Source of the DNA: an uncultured Actinomycetes bacterium
GTDB taxonomy: Bacteria; Actinomycetota; Acidimicrobiia; Acidimicrobiales; RAAP-2
Assembly (NCBI GenBank): GCA_903825895.1
Contig: CAIKCI010000017.1
Coordinates: 1 to 64,000, forward strand
Length of the DNA stretch: 64,000 nt
Direction: 5' to 3'
Shown here in pieces: positions 44,767 to 53,566 of the stretch (its first letter is position 1; each line of letters starts with the position of its first letter). The notes under the pieces are model-generated. The model was given only the letters and a program-made list of their open reading frames with translations. It searched no databases and had not been told where the DNA came from. A program made the position numbers and the translations under genes.

Positions 44767-45678
44767 GTGAAGATTTCGCTCTTTTGCGGCGCTGGTCTGG
44801 CCTCAATTGATGCCGCCCTCACAGAAGTCCAGCGCGCAAAAGACCATCGATTTGATGGAGTCTTGTTTGCTCAAGGCTTCGGCGTTGACGCGTTAACCGC
44901 CATTGCCGTTGTGGGAAGCACTATTCCCGACATTGATCTTGGCACTGCGGTTATCCCAATTCAAGGGCGTCATCCACTCCCGATGGCATTGGCCGCGCTC
45001 ACGACGGCTGACGCCATCGGACCAGAGCGGTTAACGCTTGGGATTGGAGCAACCCACGCGGTGGTCTCAGAGAACGTCTTCGCCATTCCTTACACAGAAA
45101 TGCTGGAACGTAGTCGTGAACAGTTGATCGTGCTTGATGGTTTACTTTCAACATCACGGAGCGCCAACTACGACGGAGTGACCTTAGCCACGCACGCCAC
45201 ACTCACGATGACCACTGCTCGACCCCGCTTGCTGCTCGCTGCATTAGGCCCCAAGATGCTTAACCTCGCAGGGAGCTATGCCGATGGCACCGTCACCTGG
45301 ATGACGGGGCCAAAAACGATTACCGAGCAAACCCTTCCCGCTCTCACTCGGGCAGCCGACGAAGCAGGACGTGCCACGCCACAGGTCGTCGCTGGTCTCC
45401 CCATCTGTGTCACCGACCACACTGGCGAGTGCGCGGACCGACTCAATGACGTTCTTCAGGGACCCGCAGCGCTCCCCTCCTATAAGCGGATGTTGATCAA
45501 TGAAGGGGTTGAGCGACCGGTAGATATTGCATTGATTGGCAACGAAGAACAAGTCGCCGAGCGCCTTGGCGATCTCCGCTCGCGTGGAGTGACCGAGTTC
45601 CTCGCAAATATTCTGGGCACTAACGACGAGCAAGCTCGCACGATGGAGTTTCTCGCTTCGAGTGCGGCGCGGTCATGA
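44767..45678 (+). CDS. Luciferase-like, probably F420-dependent oxidoreductase
   Basis: 303 residues from the GTG at 44767. It is a TIM-barrel flavin/F420 protein: G-V-L-F-A-Q-G-F-G near residue 35, L-G-T-A-V-I-P-I-Q-G-R-H-P-L near 60, and the R-L-T-L-G-I-G-A-T-H strand. These are marks of actinobacterial F420-dependent LLM enzymes, which reduce or oxidise carbonyls or alkenes. The cofactor is inferred from family. It overlaps the P450 start by four bases, so the two act in the same transcript. Confidence 0.88.
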   Translation: MKISLFCGAGLASIDAALTEVQRAKDHRFDGVLFAQGFGVDALTAIAVVGSTIPDIDLGTAVIPIQGRHPLPMALAALTTADAIGPERLTLGIGATHAVVSENVFAIPYTEMLERSREQLIVLDGLLSTSRSANYDGVTLATHATLTMTTARPRLLLAALGPKMLNLAGSYADGTVTWMTGPKTITEQTLPALTRAADEAGRATPQVVAGLPICVTDHTGECADRLNDVLQGPAALPSYKRMLINEGVERPVDIALIGNEEQVAERLGDLRSRGVTEFLANILGTNDEQARTMEFLASSAARS

Positions 45679-46859
45679 GTCTCAGTTACAACCCCCACGA
45701 CCCCGCGTTCCTTATCGACGGCATCCCCTTCGAGCAACTCCAAAAGATCCGTGCGCACCAACCAATCTGTCCGACGCCAACCGGGGCGTGGTATCTCTCT
45801 CGCTTTTCCGATGTCGATGCCGTCTTTCGCGATGTGGAGGGGTACTACGCCGACTTAGGACCCATTACCGGACTAAGCGGCGTAGAGACCATCCCTCGTG
45901 ATCAATGGTTTTTGAGTGAAATCCCCGAACCAAAACATGCAGCAATGCGCCGGCTCTTTAATACGAGTTTTGGTCCGCACCGAACCAAAGAGATCGCATC
46001 ATATATTCGTACCGTCTGCGACGGCCTCCTCGATCGCATGCTTGAACAAGACGTGAGCGATCTTCACGTTGGCTATGCCATGCCGATTCCCAGTTTGGTG
46101 ATGGCAAACGTGCTCGGCCTTCCCGAGTCCACCTCAGATCTCTTCATGGAGTGGTCCTTTGATGGCTCCTTGATGACTCGCCCGGAGACTCCTGGAGTAA
46201 AGCCGGGACGTCCAGCGGTTGAGGAATATTTCTTAGCAAAGCTCAACGAACAACGAGCGCTTGCTGAGCCCGACAATCACGTCTTCAAGATTTTCCTTGA
46301 AGCGCGCTTTGACAATGCACCCCTTGAAGATCAAGAAATCATTACCCAGCTCCATTTCATGATCCAAGCGGGCGTCCACACCACGCGTGGTCTGCTTGTC
46401 CACGTCGTTCAACGTCTTTTAGAAGACCCCGAGCTTTTTGAACGCCTCCACAATGACCCCTCCTTGATTCCTGTCTATGTCGAAGAAACACTCCGCCATG
46501 ACTCTCCGGTTCAACGCGTGACCCGGCGATGTGCCCATGCCACCGAAATAGGTGGGATTACGATGGCGAAGGACACATGGCTCGAAGTAGGTATTGCGTC
46601 GGCGAACCGTGACGAGTCGCTCTACGAGGACCCCGAATCATTCAGACTCGATCGACCGAATCCGAAAAATCATTTGGGGTTTGGTGGTGGCCCACACATC
46701 TGCCCTGGAGCAACACTGGCCCGGGCCGAAGCCGTTACCGCCGTTGAGGTTCTCCTGAGCCGTCTTCACTCGATGGAAATGCTTCCTGGCGCGTCCTATC
46801 CCCCGATTCCTGGGAGCCTTTCCCACCAAGAGATCCCTGCACGCTTGAATCCTCGCTGA
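45675..46859 (+). CDS. Cytochrome P450
   Basis: A 394-residue soluble bacterial P450. I-helix Q-A-G-V-H-T-T-R-G replaces the common A-G-x-x-T-T and keeps the Thr pair. The E-x-x-R motif is E-E-T-L-R. The heme loop F-G-G-G-P-H-I-C-P-G places ligand Cys343. It hydroxylates or otherwise oxidises a substrate with electrons from a ferredoxin not encoded here. ATGA overlap ties it to the upstream oxidoreductase. Confidence 0.95.
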   Translation: MSLSYNPHDPAFLIDGIPFEQLQKIRAHQPICPTPTGAWYLSRFSDVDAVFRDVEGYYADLGPITGLSGVETIPRDQWFLSEIPEPKHAAMRRLFNTSFGPHRTKEIASYIRTVCDGLLDRMLEQDVSDLHVGYAMPIPSLVMANVLGLPESTSDLFMEWSFDGSLMTRPETPGVKPGRPAVEEYFLAKLNEQRALAEPDNHVFKIFLEARFDNAPLEDQEIITQLHFMIQAGVHTTRGLLVHVVQRLLEDPELFERLHNDPSLIPVYVEETLRHDSPVQRVTRRCAHATEIGGITMAKDTWLEVGIASANRDESLYEDPESFRLDRPNPKNHLGFGGGPHICPGATLARAEAVTAVEVLLSRLHSMEMLPGASYPPIPGSLSHQEIPARLNPR

Positions 46860-46868
46860 CCGAAGTGA

Positions 46869-47297
46869 TCAGCGTTCCAGTAGCTCGCATCTCGTTCCGT
46901 CGGGGTCAGCGACGAAGACCACCTGCGGAACGGCGCCCGGGGCTGCTCGTGTGCCTTCGATCAGAGAACCACCATGGTCAATCACCAATTGAACCGCCTC
47001 GTCAAGGTTGTCAACGGCAAACGAAAGGTGCGTCAGACCGATCTGGTGTCGTGTTGTCGATGGAGCTTGAAGTGGTGGAGGAGACGCAAAACCTAAAAGT
47101 TCAAGTTGCGTACCACCGAGTTGGAGAAATTGAATCGACAAGCGAGAGATACCTTCAATTTCAGAGATCTCACGCTCGAGTTCATAGCGTTGCTTCTCTT
47201 CGAACCCAAAGGCCTGAACATAAAACATTGTCGAGCGATCAAGATCAGAAACGCTGAGGCCAACGTGATTCACTGATGGATCACGTCGATCCCTCAT
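46869..47297 (-). CDS. VOC (glyoxalase/bleomycin resistance) family protein
   Basis: 142 residues with the two-module VOC fold. Metal-ligand candidates: His in V-N-H-V-G-L-S-V near residue 10, a mid Glu in Q-L-E-L-L, His in L-T-H-L-S-F-A-V near residue 86 and a final Glu in R-C-E-L-L-E-R. Substrate unknown; relatives are ring-cleaving dioxygenases, epimerases or glyoxalases. The ATG overlaps the stop of the upstream epimerase gene (ATGA). Confidence 0.88.
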   Translation of the reverse strand: MRDRRDPSVNHVGLSVSDLDRSTMFYVQAFGFEEKQRYELEREISEIEGISRLSIQFLQLGGTQLELLGFASPPPLQAPSTTRHQIGLTHLSFAVDNLDEAVQLVIDHGGSLIEGTRAAPGAVPQVVFVADPDGTRCELLER

Positions 47298-48196
47298 CGT
47301 TGTTCAACGACCCGCTTGAAGCCTTCTTTCCAGCCGATGCGACAAGGTCCCGTGAGACTCATTCGCTTAACGGGGTCAGAGATCATTCCCCGATGTGAAC
47401 CAGGAAGGACCTTGGTCACCACCTTTGCATCGATACCCGTGAGCTCTGCCAAGTAGGGAATCCACTCTTGGATTGAGACGATCTCATCGCCACCCCAGTT
47501 CACGATGGTGGCGGGGACCGTTGCCGCAGCCAAGAGAGGTTCAACTTGTTCGTTGATGTCATCTTGAAAGATTGGAGAGTACGGACTGGGATCCCATCGA
47601 GCAGGAATTTCCAAGTGGCCGGCTCGCATGGCATCAAGGTGAAAGGCGGGAAGACCACCGTTGGGGCCATACGACGCATTCATGCGCGCAATGATTGTTG
47701 GGAGGCCTAAGGCTCGTGCTTGCTGGCGAACGACGGCTTCTTGCGCCATCTTGGATGCCGCATAGGTCGGGGCCCATGGGCTTTCGCCCCCGCCTATCGC
47801 ATCTTCTTCTAAAAATGCATGGAAGGGATCATCGTTGGGTCGATACACCGAAGAGGTTGACATCACCAAGGCCGCTTTTGCATTCTTGCAGTGCTCCATC
47901 AGGAACCCCGCTGCTTCAGCATTGACCGTCATGGCGTAGTCAAAGTCATCACTGTTGCCTTGATAGGCCGCTAAGTGCAAGAGGTAGGTGAAATCTTGAG
48001 GAAGATCGCTGTAGTCTCGATCCGCCAGATCACACACCCTCGTCGTCACCCCTGCGGCATCAACTCGAGCACGTGTCTCTGGGTCTTCAAATCGCGCAAT
48101 ACCCCAAACGTCGTTCTCCTTTGCCAAAAACTCAGCAATAGGGAATGCAATCTGACCGGCCGGGCCGGTGATGAGAATCTTTTCTCCTGAGAGCAC
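47294..48196 (-). CDS. NAD-dependent epimerase/dehydratase-like protein
   Basis: 300 residues of the extended SDR type. The nucleotide motif is G-P-A-G-Q-I-A instead of the classic G-x-x-G-x-x-G. S-T-S-S-V-Y and Y-A-A-S-K-M-A-Q supply the catalytic Ser, Tyr and Lys. Relatives act on nucleotide sugars or reduce carbonyls and steroids; here the catabolic context favours a reductase. GTG start with a strong AAGGAGG. Confidence 0.85.
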   Translation of the reverse strand: MLSGEKILITGPAGQIAFPIAEFLAKENDVWGIARFEDPETRARVDAAGVTTRVCDLADRDYSDLPQDFTYLLHLAAYQGNSDDFDYAMTVNAEAAGFLMEHCKNAKAALVMSTSSVYRPNDDPFHAFLEEDAIGGGESPWAPTYAASKMAQEAVVRQQARALGLPTIIARMNASYGPNGGLPAFHLDAMRAGHLEIPARWDPSPYSPIFQDDINEQVEPLLAAATVPATIVNWGGDEIVSIQEWIPYLAELTGIDAKVVTKVLPGSHRGMISDPVKRMSLTGPCRIGWKEGFKRVVEQR

Positions 48197-48205
48197 GACG
48201 CCTCC

Positions 48206-49027
48206 TTAGAGTTCGTCGACGTATTTATCCGTACCAATGACGGTGCGGAAGAACGGTGCCGCCAAGAGAAGTTTGGCAACGCCATCTCCTTCAATCTGAT
48301 CGCAGTAATTGTGGATCCGATCCATCTCTGCTTCGACATCGCCACCGATGAAGAGCATCTGGACAAGTCGATTCGTACTGCCCGAGGACGAACCTAAGTC
48401 CATTGGCACATCGCGCTTTGGCTCGTCAGGTACCGACGGTGCCCACGATGAAGCGATTTCAATATCAGAACCTTCAACAAGACCAGGAACGTAGTCACTC
48501 TTCAGCGTTTCAGCGAAGCCTTTTGCATCACCTTCATTGGCGTCCCACCACAGCACCACGAGCGCGTCATATCCGTGGTCAAGTGCCAAATCAATCGGTA
48601 CAGGATCATCATCGCGATAGACCGAACCTAAGTGGTCAAACAACGATGTGTGTTGGTGCGTTCGCTCTGGGAAACCCCGATTTTCGGCATACAGTGCTCG
48701 CACTTGGTCAACGGCCCACTTATTGAAGTGTTCATCGTGGTGCCCTTTCTCTACCCAGTAGATGGCAATGTAACTCCCCGCATCGTAAGGATTCGCAATG
48801 GTGGTGTCCTTCGGCCAACGTTGATCTTTCAATCTCCTCGGAGCAACCCATCGACTCCCGGCAAAGAGCCAAGGGCCAACCATGCATCCGGCGTAATAGT
48901 GATCCCGTTCATACCAGCGGTTAAACGCTCGCTCAAACCCCTTATGAGGTTCAACCATTGTGATCAAACAACTCCCGACCTTGACTGGGTAGTCATCAAC
49001 TCCGCCAACATCAAGTGGATATGCCAT
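48206..49027 (-). CDS. Unknown protein, possible tandem dimeric alpha+beta barrel
   Basis: 273 residues, no membrane segment. The N-terminal half has A-F-N-R-W-Y-E-R-D-H-Y-Y near residue 38, like the W-Y-x-x-x-H motif of EthD/DABB-type barrels, and W-V-A-P. The second half begins near A-L-V-V-L-W-W-D-A and again has a long helix before S-S-W. Residues rich in Asp and Tyr dominate. I cannot name a family. GAGGGGG precedes the ATG. It is the first gene of the three-gene minus-strand run. Confidence 0.7.
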   Translation of the reverse strand: MAYPLDVGGVDDYPVKVGSCLITMVEPHKGFERAFNRWYERDHYYAGCMVGPWLFAGSRWVAPRRLKDQRWPKDTTIANPYDAGSYIAIYWVEKGHHDEHFNKWAVDQVRALYAENRGFPERTHQHTSLFDHLGSVYRDDDPVPIDLALDHGYDALVVLWWDANEGDAKGFAETLKSDYVPGLVEGSDIEIASSWAPSVPDEPKRDVPMDLGSSSGSTNRLVQMLFIGGDVEAEMDRIHNYCDQIEGDGVAKLLLAAPFFRTVIGTDKYVDEL

Positions 49028-49154
49028 TTACTGCCCCCTCTTTGAATAGAACGTTTCAAGATTGTCTTCGCGACGCTCTTCTCCAACTGAGACTAACCAA
49101 CCCCGACCCCCTCTGCCCAATTGGCCTGATTTACTAGCGATCTGCCGAGGTTTT

Positions 49155-49211
49155 AGCAGCTGCTGATTCCCTCGAACACTCTGTCACTCGTTTCGTGACC
49201 CTTAGGAGGGT
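49155..49211. promoter_or_regulatory. Cluster of inverted repeats in a divergent gap
   Basis: In the 240-bp gap between two divergent catabolic runs: AGCAGCTGCT (49155-49164), GTCAC and GTGAC with a seven-base spacer (49183-49199), and ACCCT with AGGGT (49198-49211). Likely binding region for a regulator; which repeat is used is unknown. Confidence 0.45.
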
Positions 49212-49255
49212 GTTCGGTCGAAGCACGTGGCTCAGCGCATAAAACATTCGGAACC

Positions 49256-49261
49256 TAATAT
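49256..49261 (+). promoter_or_regulatory. Candidate -10 element for the SDR operon at 49268
   Basis: TAATAT, 6 nt before ATG 49268, the best-matching hexamer of its kind in the window. Confidence 0.5.
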
Positions 49262-49267
49262 GCACTC

Positions 49268-50110
49268 ATGACTCAAACATCTCGTCCCGTCGCACTCGTT
49301 ACCGGAGCAAGCAGGGGCATCGGCAAGGCCGCTGCCATCGCTCTTGCGGAAGCAGGTTTCGATGTTGCCTGCACCGCCCGCACGCTCAACCGAGGTGAAG
49401 GAATCGATGACTCCGACACCGGAAACGGCGCTCCACTCCCCGGTTCCCTTGAAGAGACGACAGAACTCATCGATGCAATGGGCGTGCGCAGCATGGCACT
49501 GTTCGGTGATGTCTTACTTCCCCAAACGATGGTCGATGCTGCCATGACCGTCATCGACAAGTGGGGACGCATTGACGTGCTCGTCAATAATGCGATCTAC
49601 ACCGGGCCAGGTGGCATGGTTCGCCTCGTTGACCTCACTCCGGAACAACTTGAACTTCGGCTCCAGGGAAATGTCATCACCCAACTTATTTTGACCCAAG
49701 CCGTGCTCCCTTCGATGGTGGCTCAAGGAGGCGGAACGATTATTAATGTCTCTTCTCACGTCGCCGTGAGCGATCCCTTCGCTCCCGTTGGCGAAGGTGG
49801 TTGGGGCTTTGGTTACGCCGCCACAAAAGCTGCGTTCCACAAGATGGCACCCATGATCATGCTCGAACTTGGCGACCAGGGAATTACGGCATTTAATGTC
49901 GATCCTGGCTTTGTCGATACCGAGAAGCAACTCATCAACAAAGAAAAGACGGGACTCGCTGGACACTACGTCGGTGCTCCCCCAACCGTTCCCGGTAACG
50001 TCATCGCATGGCTGGCCACCGACCCCGAGGCGAAAGGACTGACCGGGTCCTATATTCGAGCGCAAAAACTCGCCCTCGAGCGAAACCTCCATCCCGATTG
50101 GCGGGTCTAG
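49268..50110 (+). CDS. Short-chain dehydrogenase/reductase
   Basis: 280 residues. T-G-A-S-R-G-I-G near residue 12, N-N-A-I-Y strand, V-S-S-H-V and catalytic Y-A-A-T-K. An insertion after A-R-T-L-N-R-G-E-G near residue 40-60 (acidic, D-D-S-D-T-G-N-G) is typical of a subgroup found in mycobacterial and related degradation clusters. The Arg in A-R-T suggests NADP(H). It heads a four-gene run with enoyl-CoA hydratase, LLM oxidoreductase and a second SDR. Confidence 0.9.
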   Translation: MTQTSRPVALVTGASRGIGKAAAIALAEAGFDVACTARTLNRGEGIDDSDTGNGAPLPGSLEETTELIDAMGVRSMALFGDVLLPQTMVDAAMTVIDKWGRIDVLVNNAIYTGPGGMVRLVDLTPEQLELRLQGNVITQLILTQAVLPSMVAQGGGTIINVSSHVAVSDPFAPVGEGGWGFGYAATKAAFHKMAPMIMLELGDQGITAFNVDPGFVDTEKQLINKEKTGLAGHYVGAPPTVPGNVIAWLATDPEAKGLTGSYIRAQKLALERNLHPDWRV

Positions 50111-50114
50111 TTCA

Positions 50115-50891
50115 ATGCTCGACATAGAAATTACCAACAGTGTTGCCTGCATCACGCTGAACCGACCCGAGAAACGCAATGCGCTGACGGTCGCCATCGT
50201 CGCTCAAATCGGACGGGCTCTTAAAGAGGTCGACGAAAGTGATGAAGTTTCAGCCATCATTCTCACCGGAGTCGACCCCGCATTTTGCGCAGGGTTCGAT
50301 CTTCATGGCATCGCTACAGAAGATCCGATTCCTCAACGAGATCGCCAAGAATATGGCGAGGTTGAGAACATCCGTGGATTGCTCCCCAACCATGTCACGC
50401 CAATCATTGGCGCCATAAATGGCGCCGCCGTTACTGGAGGATTGGAACTGGCCTTGGGGTGTGATTTTCTTATCGCTTCGGAGCGAGCGCGCTTCGCCGA
50501 CACCCACGCTCGAGTCGGATTGATGCCGGGAGGCGGCATCACCATTCGTCTCCCGGAACGTATCGGTATCTCACGAGCCCGCCAGATGAGTTTCACCGGC
50601 GACTTCATTGATGCACCAACGGCACTCTCGTGGGGTCTCGTCAACGAAGTTGTCCCCCATGAAGATCTCCTTGCACGGGCACAATCACTCGGTGAGTCCA
50701 TCGCCTCGATTCCTCGCAAGAATGTCCGAGAAATCCGATCAATGTATGCAGAAATGGGAGAGATATCCGGATCAGAGGCTTACGCCACAGAGCTTCGTTT
50801 GGCGCGATCATGGATGGCCCAACAGTTTGATGCCAAACGCCTTGAAAAAGAGGCTGCGAATATTATCGACCGTGGGAGTGCTCAACAGTGA
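50115..50891 (+). CDS. Enoyl-CoA hydratase/isomerase family protein
   Basis: 258 residues of the crotonase fold. N-R-P-E-K-R-N-A-L near residue 15, oxyanion-hole segment F-C-A-G-F-D-L and the second G-A-A-V-T-G-G-L-E-L-A-L-G-C-D-F. At the usual hydratase Glu144 position the sequence has A-D-T-H-A-R-V-G; the later Glu164 equivalent falls around P-G-G-G-I-T, so one or both catalytic Glu are missing and hydratase activity is uncertain. Other crotonase reactions are possible. It overlaps the next gene by GTGA. Confidence 0.9.
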   Translation: MLDIEITNSVACITLNRPEKRNALTVAIVAQIGRALKEVDESDEVSAIILTGVDPAFCAGFDLHGIATEDPIPQRDRQEYGEVENIRGLLPNHVTPIIGAINGAAVTGGLELALGCDFLIASERARFADTHARVGLMPGGGITIRLPERIGISRARQMSFTGDFIDAPTALSWGLVNEVVPHEDLLARAQSLGESIASIPRKNVREIRSMYAEMGEISGSEAYATELRLARSWMAQQFDAKRLEKEAANIIDRGSAQQ

Positions 50892-51946
50892 AGGTCTATG
50901 CCGGCATGGACCCGCACATTTCATTGTCCGAAGTCATCACTCACGCCCAACGAGTCGAGGCCCTTGGCTACGACGGAATCCATGTCGCCGAAACTGTCCA
51001 TGACGCACTCGCACTTTCACTCTTAATTGCGGAACACACCACGAGGATCACCATCCGGACAAGTGTTGCCTTGGCATTCGTACGAAGCCCGACGTTGATG
51101 GCCTACAGCGCATGGGATTTGGCAAAATTTTCGGGAGGGCGCTTCCAACTTGGCCTCGGCACGCAGATCCGCCAAAACATTGAAGGTCGCTACGGCATGC
51201 CCTGGGGCGATCCAGCAAATCAGATGCGCGACTACCTCGGGGCCCTTGAAGCACTGTTTAGGTGCTTTGCCACCGGCGGACCGATTAACTACCGCTCAAA
51301 GAACTACGACCTCACCCGCATGCAGCCCTATTTCAATCCCGGTCCTGACATTGAAACGTCTCCGCCGGCACTTTGGCTTGGCGGCGTGAATCCTAAAATT
51401 TGTCATCTCGCTGGTGAAGTTGCAGAAGGGTTTGTCACCCACCCGACGAATTCAAATCCTCGTTATTTAGAAACGAGATGTATTCCAAATCTTTTGGCAG
51501 GATTCAAGGAGGCCAGGCGAGACCCCAAAGACTTTGAATTGGTCGTTGGAACTCAAGTGATTACGGGTGCAACGACCAAAGCATTAGATGAAGAGCGAGA
51601 GCGCCAACGTAAGCTTTTTGCGTTCCTCTACTCCACTCCGGCTTATCGCCCAACTCTCGAACTCTACGGATGGGGTGCCCTCGCCGAACGCCTTCAAGAG
51701 ATGATCCGTCGAGATGAGTGGGATGATCTCGGCCATGTGGTCACCGATGAGGTACTCGATACCTTGATTCCAACAGGATCATTTGATGAACTTCCCTCAC
51801 TTCTGGCAGAGCGTCTTGGCCATCTCTGCCAAGGTGTGACTCTTTCTCCTCCAATCGAGAAGGATCATGACCTCGCGTTCCGCCAAGTAATCGCTGCTCT
51901 TCAGCAGGTGCCAACCACCCCTCTCTCATTCGCCACCGTTCACTAG
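50888..51946 (+). CDS. Luciferase-like, probably F420-dependent oxidoreductase (second)
   Basis: 352 residues, a TIM barrel of the actinobacterial LLM family often annotated as TIGR03617. Marks: A-L-G-Y-D-G-I-H-V-A-E-T near residue 30, S-V-A-L-A-F-V-R-S-P near 60, G-R-F-Q-L-G-L-G-T-Q-I near 84, and P-P-A-L-W-L-G-G-V-N. It is only distantly related to the LLM gene at 44767. The deazaflavin cofactor is inferred from family. GTG start overlaps the hydratase stop. Confidence 0.9.
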   Translation: MKVYAGMDPHISLSEVITHAQRVEALGYDGIHVAETVHDALALSLLIAEHTTRITIRTSVALAFVRSPTLMAYSAWDLAKFSGGRFQLGLGTQIRQNIEGRYGMPWGDPANQMRDYLGALEALFRCFATGGPINYRSKNYDLTRMQPYFNPGPDIETSPPALWLGGVNPKICHLAGEVAEGFVTHPTNSNPRYLETRCIPNLLAGFKEARRDPKDFELVVGTQVITGATTKALDEERERQRKLFAFLYSTPAYRPTLELYGWGALAERLQEMIRRDEWDDLGHVVTDEVLDTLIPTGSFDELPSLLAERLGHLCQGVTLSPPIEKDHDLAFRQVIAALQQVPTTPLSFATVH

Positions 51947-51957
51947 AAAGAGTCACC

Positions 51958-52749
51958 ATGGGATTACTTGAAGGAAAAGTCGCACTGATTTCGGGAGGTG
52001 CGTTTGGTATCGGTCGTGCAACCTCGCTGGCGATGGCGCGTGAGGGCGCATCAGTCATTATCGGTGATCTTTACGAAAACAAAGCGCAAGACGTTGCCGA
52101 CATGATTACCGAAAACGGCGGCCAGGCGAAGGCCACGCACCTCGATGTCGGCGATGACGACAGCGTCGCTGCCATGGTGGCCTTTGCCGTTCATCATTTT
52201 GGTGGCGTGGACTGTGTCGACCACAATGCAGCAAAGACAGACTTCACGCGCGACCTCGACGCAGTGAACGTGGATCTTGACACCTGGGATGACGTCCATA
52301 GAGTCGTCGAAAAAGGTGCGCTTCATCTCGCGCGACATAGCATTCCCATCATGATCGAACGAGGTGGTGGGGCGATCGTCAATATCTCTTCAGGTTCTGC
52401 CACCATTGGCGAACGCTCGCGTGTGGCTTACGGTGCATCAAAAGCCGGCCTTGAGCAACTCACACGTCATCTTGCGAATCGCTATGGGAGCGAAGGGATT
52501 CGCACCAACACCATCGCCCCAGGCTTTATCGCTACGGATTCTGCCGAGCGCGGAATCCCCGACGCTCTGCGCAACGTTCTCGCTGCCCAAAACCCACTAC
52601 GCCGACTTGGAACGCCAGATGACATCGCCAAGGTGGTCGTCTTTCTCCTCTCGGATATGGCGAGCTATATCAATGGCCAAGTCCTTCACGTCGATGGTGG
52701 AACGATGATCGCCGGTGTTCTCGCCAGTGTTCCTCAAGCCGAGGGATAA
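51958..52749 (+). CDS. Short-chain dehydrogenase/reductase
   Basis: 263 residues. G-G-A-F-G-I-G-R near residue 14, N-A-A-K (in place of N-N-A-G), S-S-G-S, catalytic Y-G-A-S-K and N-T-I-A-P-G-F-I-A-T. Asp in G-D-L-Y suggests NAD(H). AAAGAG lies before the ATG. Its stop is four bases from the stop of a convergent SDR gene. It is not closely similar to that neighbour by eye. Confidence 0.92.
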   Translation: MGLLEGKVALISGGAFGIGRATSLAMAREGASVIIGDLYENKAQDVADMITENGGQAKATHLDVGDDDSVAAMVAFAVHHFGGVDCVDHNAAKTDFTRDLDAVNVDLDTWDDVHRVVEKGALHLARHSIPIMIERGGGAIVNISSGSATIGERSRVAYGASKAGLEQLTRHLANRYGSEGIRTNTIAPGFIATDSAERGIPDALRNVLAAQNPLRRLGTPDDIAKVVVFLLSDMASYINGQVLHVDGGTMIAGVLASVPQAEG

Positions 52750-52753
52750 CAGA

Positions 52754-53548
52754 TCAGTCGGGAAGATCGGGCACCCAGTTGACACCGTTGATATGGCTTC
52801 CGCCATCAACGAACAGGGTGTTGCCAGTGAGGTAGTGCGCATCGTCGCTGGCGAGGAAAAGAGCCACGGGAGCGATGTCTTTTTCTGGATCTCCGAGATA
52901 TCCCATCGGATTGGATGCATCGGCCATCGTTTCGATCTCAGGGTGCTGCGCAGCGATCGCACGAAAAGCGGCACTCTTTGCCCCGGGGCAGATGGCGTTG
53001 GCGATGATGCCGTACTGCGCCCATTCTCGAGCTGCAGAACGGGTCAACGCACGTAGCGCTTCTTTTCCTCCGTTGTATTCGGCTGTTCCAATATGGGCAT
53101 TGACGCCATTGAGAGAACAAAGATTAATGATGTTGCCCCGACCCTGATTTCTCATCGTAGGAAACGCAGCTTGCATCGCCCAGAGAGGAGCAAAATACGC
53201 GATATTCAAACCATGCTGCATGAGTTCATCAGTCTTCTTTTCTAACCTTCCTATTTGGCCACCACCCCATGCGTTGTTCACCAAGATATCGATTGTGTCA
53301 AAACTGCTTAGTGCATCTCCCACCATCGACTCGACCTGGTCCTTTTTTGTAACGTCAACGGTCAGGGCTTTAGCAACGCCACCGATCTCGTCGGTGATTG
53401 CTGTTGCGACGCGTCGCGCGGCTTCGCCATTGATGTCAGCCACAATCACCTTGGCGCCTTCTTGAGCAAATCGTCGCGCGATTCCCTCACCTATCCCATC
53501 TCCCCCGCCGGTGACCACTGCGATTCGGCCTTCAATTCGCCCACTCAT
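52754..53548 (-). CDS. Short-chain dehydrogenase/reductase
   Basis: 264 residues. T-G-G-G-D-G-I-G-E near residue 14, D in V-A-D-I-N (NAD preference), N-N-A-W-G-G strand, and N-A-I-C-P-G near residue 185. The expected catalytic Y-x-x-x-K appears as Y-N-G-G-K. C-terminal F-V-D-G-G-S is intact. AAAGGGGA precedes the ATG. It is last in the minus-strand run with the decarboxylase-like and hydroxyisobutyrate-dehydrogenase-like genes. Confidence 0.9.
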   Translation of the reverse strand: MSGRIEGRIAVVTGGGDGIGEGIARRFAQEGAKVIVADINGEAARRVATAITDEIGGVAKALTVDVTKKDQVESMVGDALSSFDTIDILVNNAWGGGQIGRLEKKTDELMQHGLNIAYFAPLWAMQAAFPTMRNQGRGNIINLCSLNGVNAHIGTAEYNGGKEALRALTRSAAREWAQYGIIANAICPGAKSAAFRAIAAQHPEIETMADASNPMGYLGDPEKDIAPVALFLASDDAHYLTGNTLFVDGGSHINGVNWVPDLPD

Positions 53549-53566
53549 AAAAATTCCCCTTTGTTG

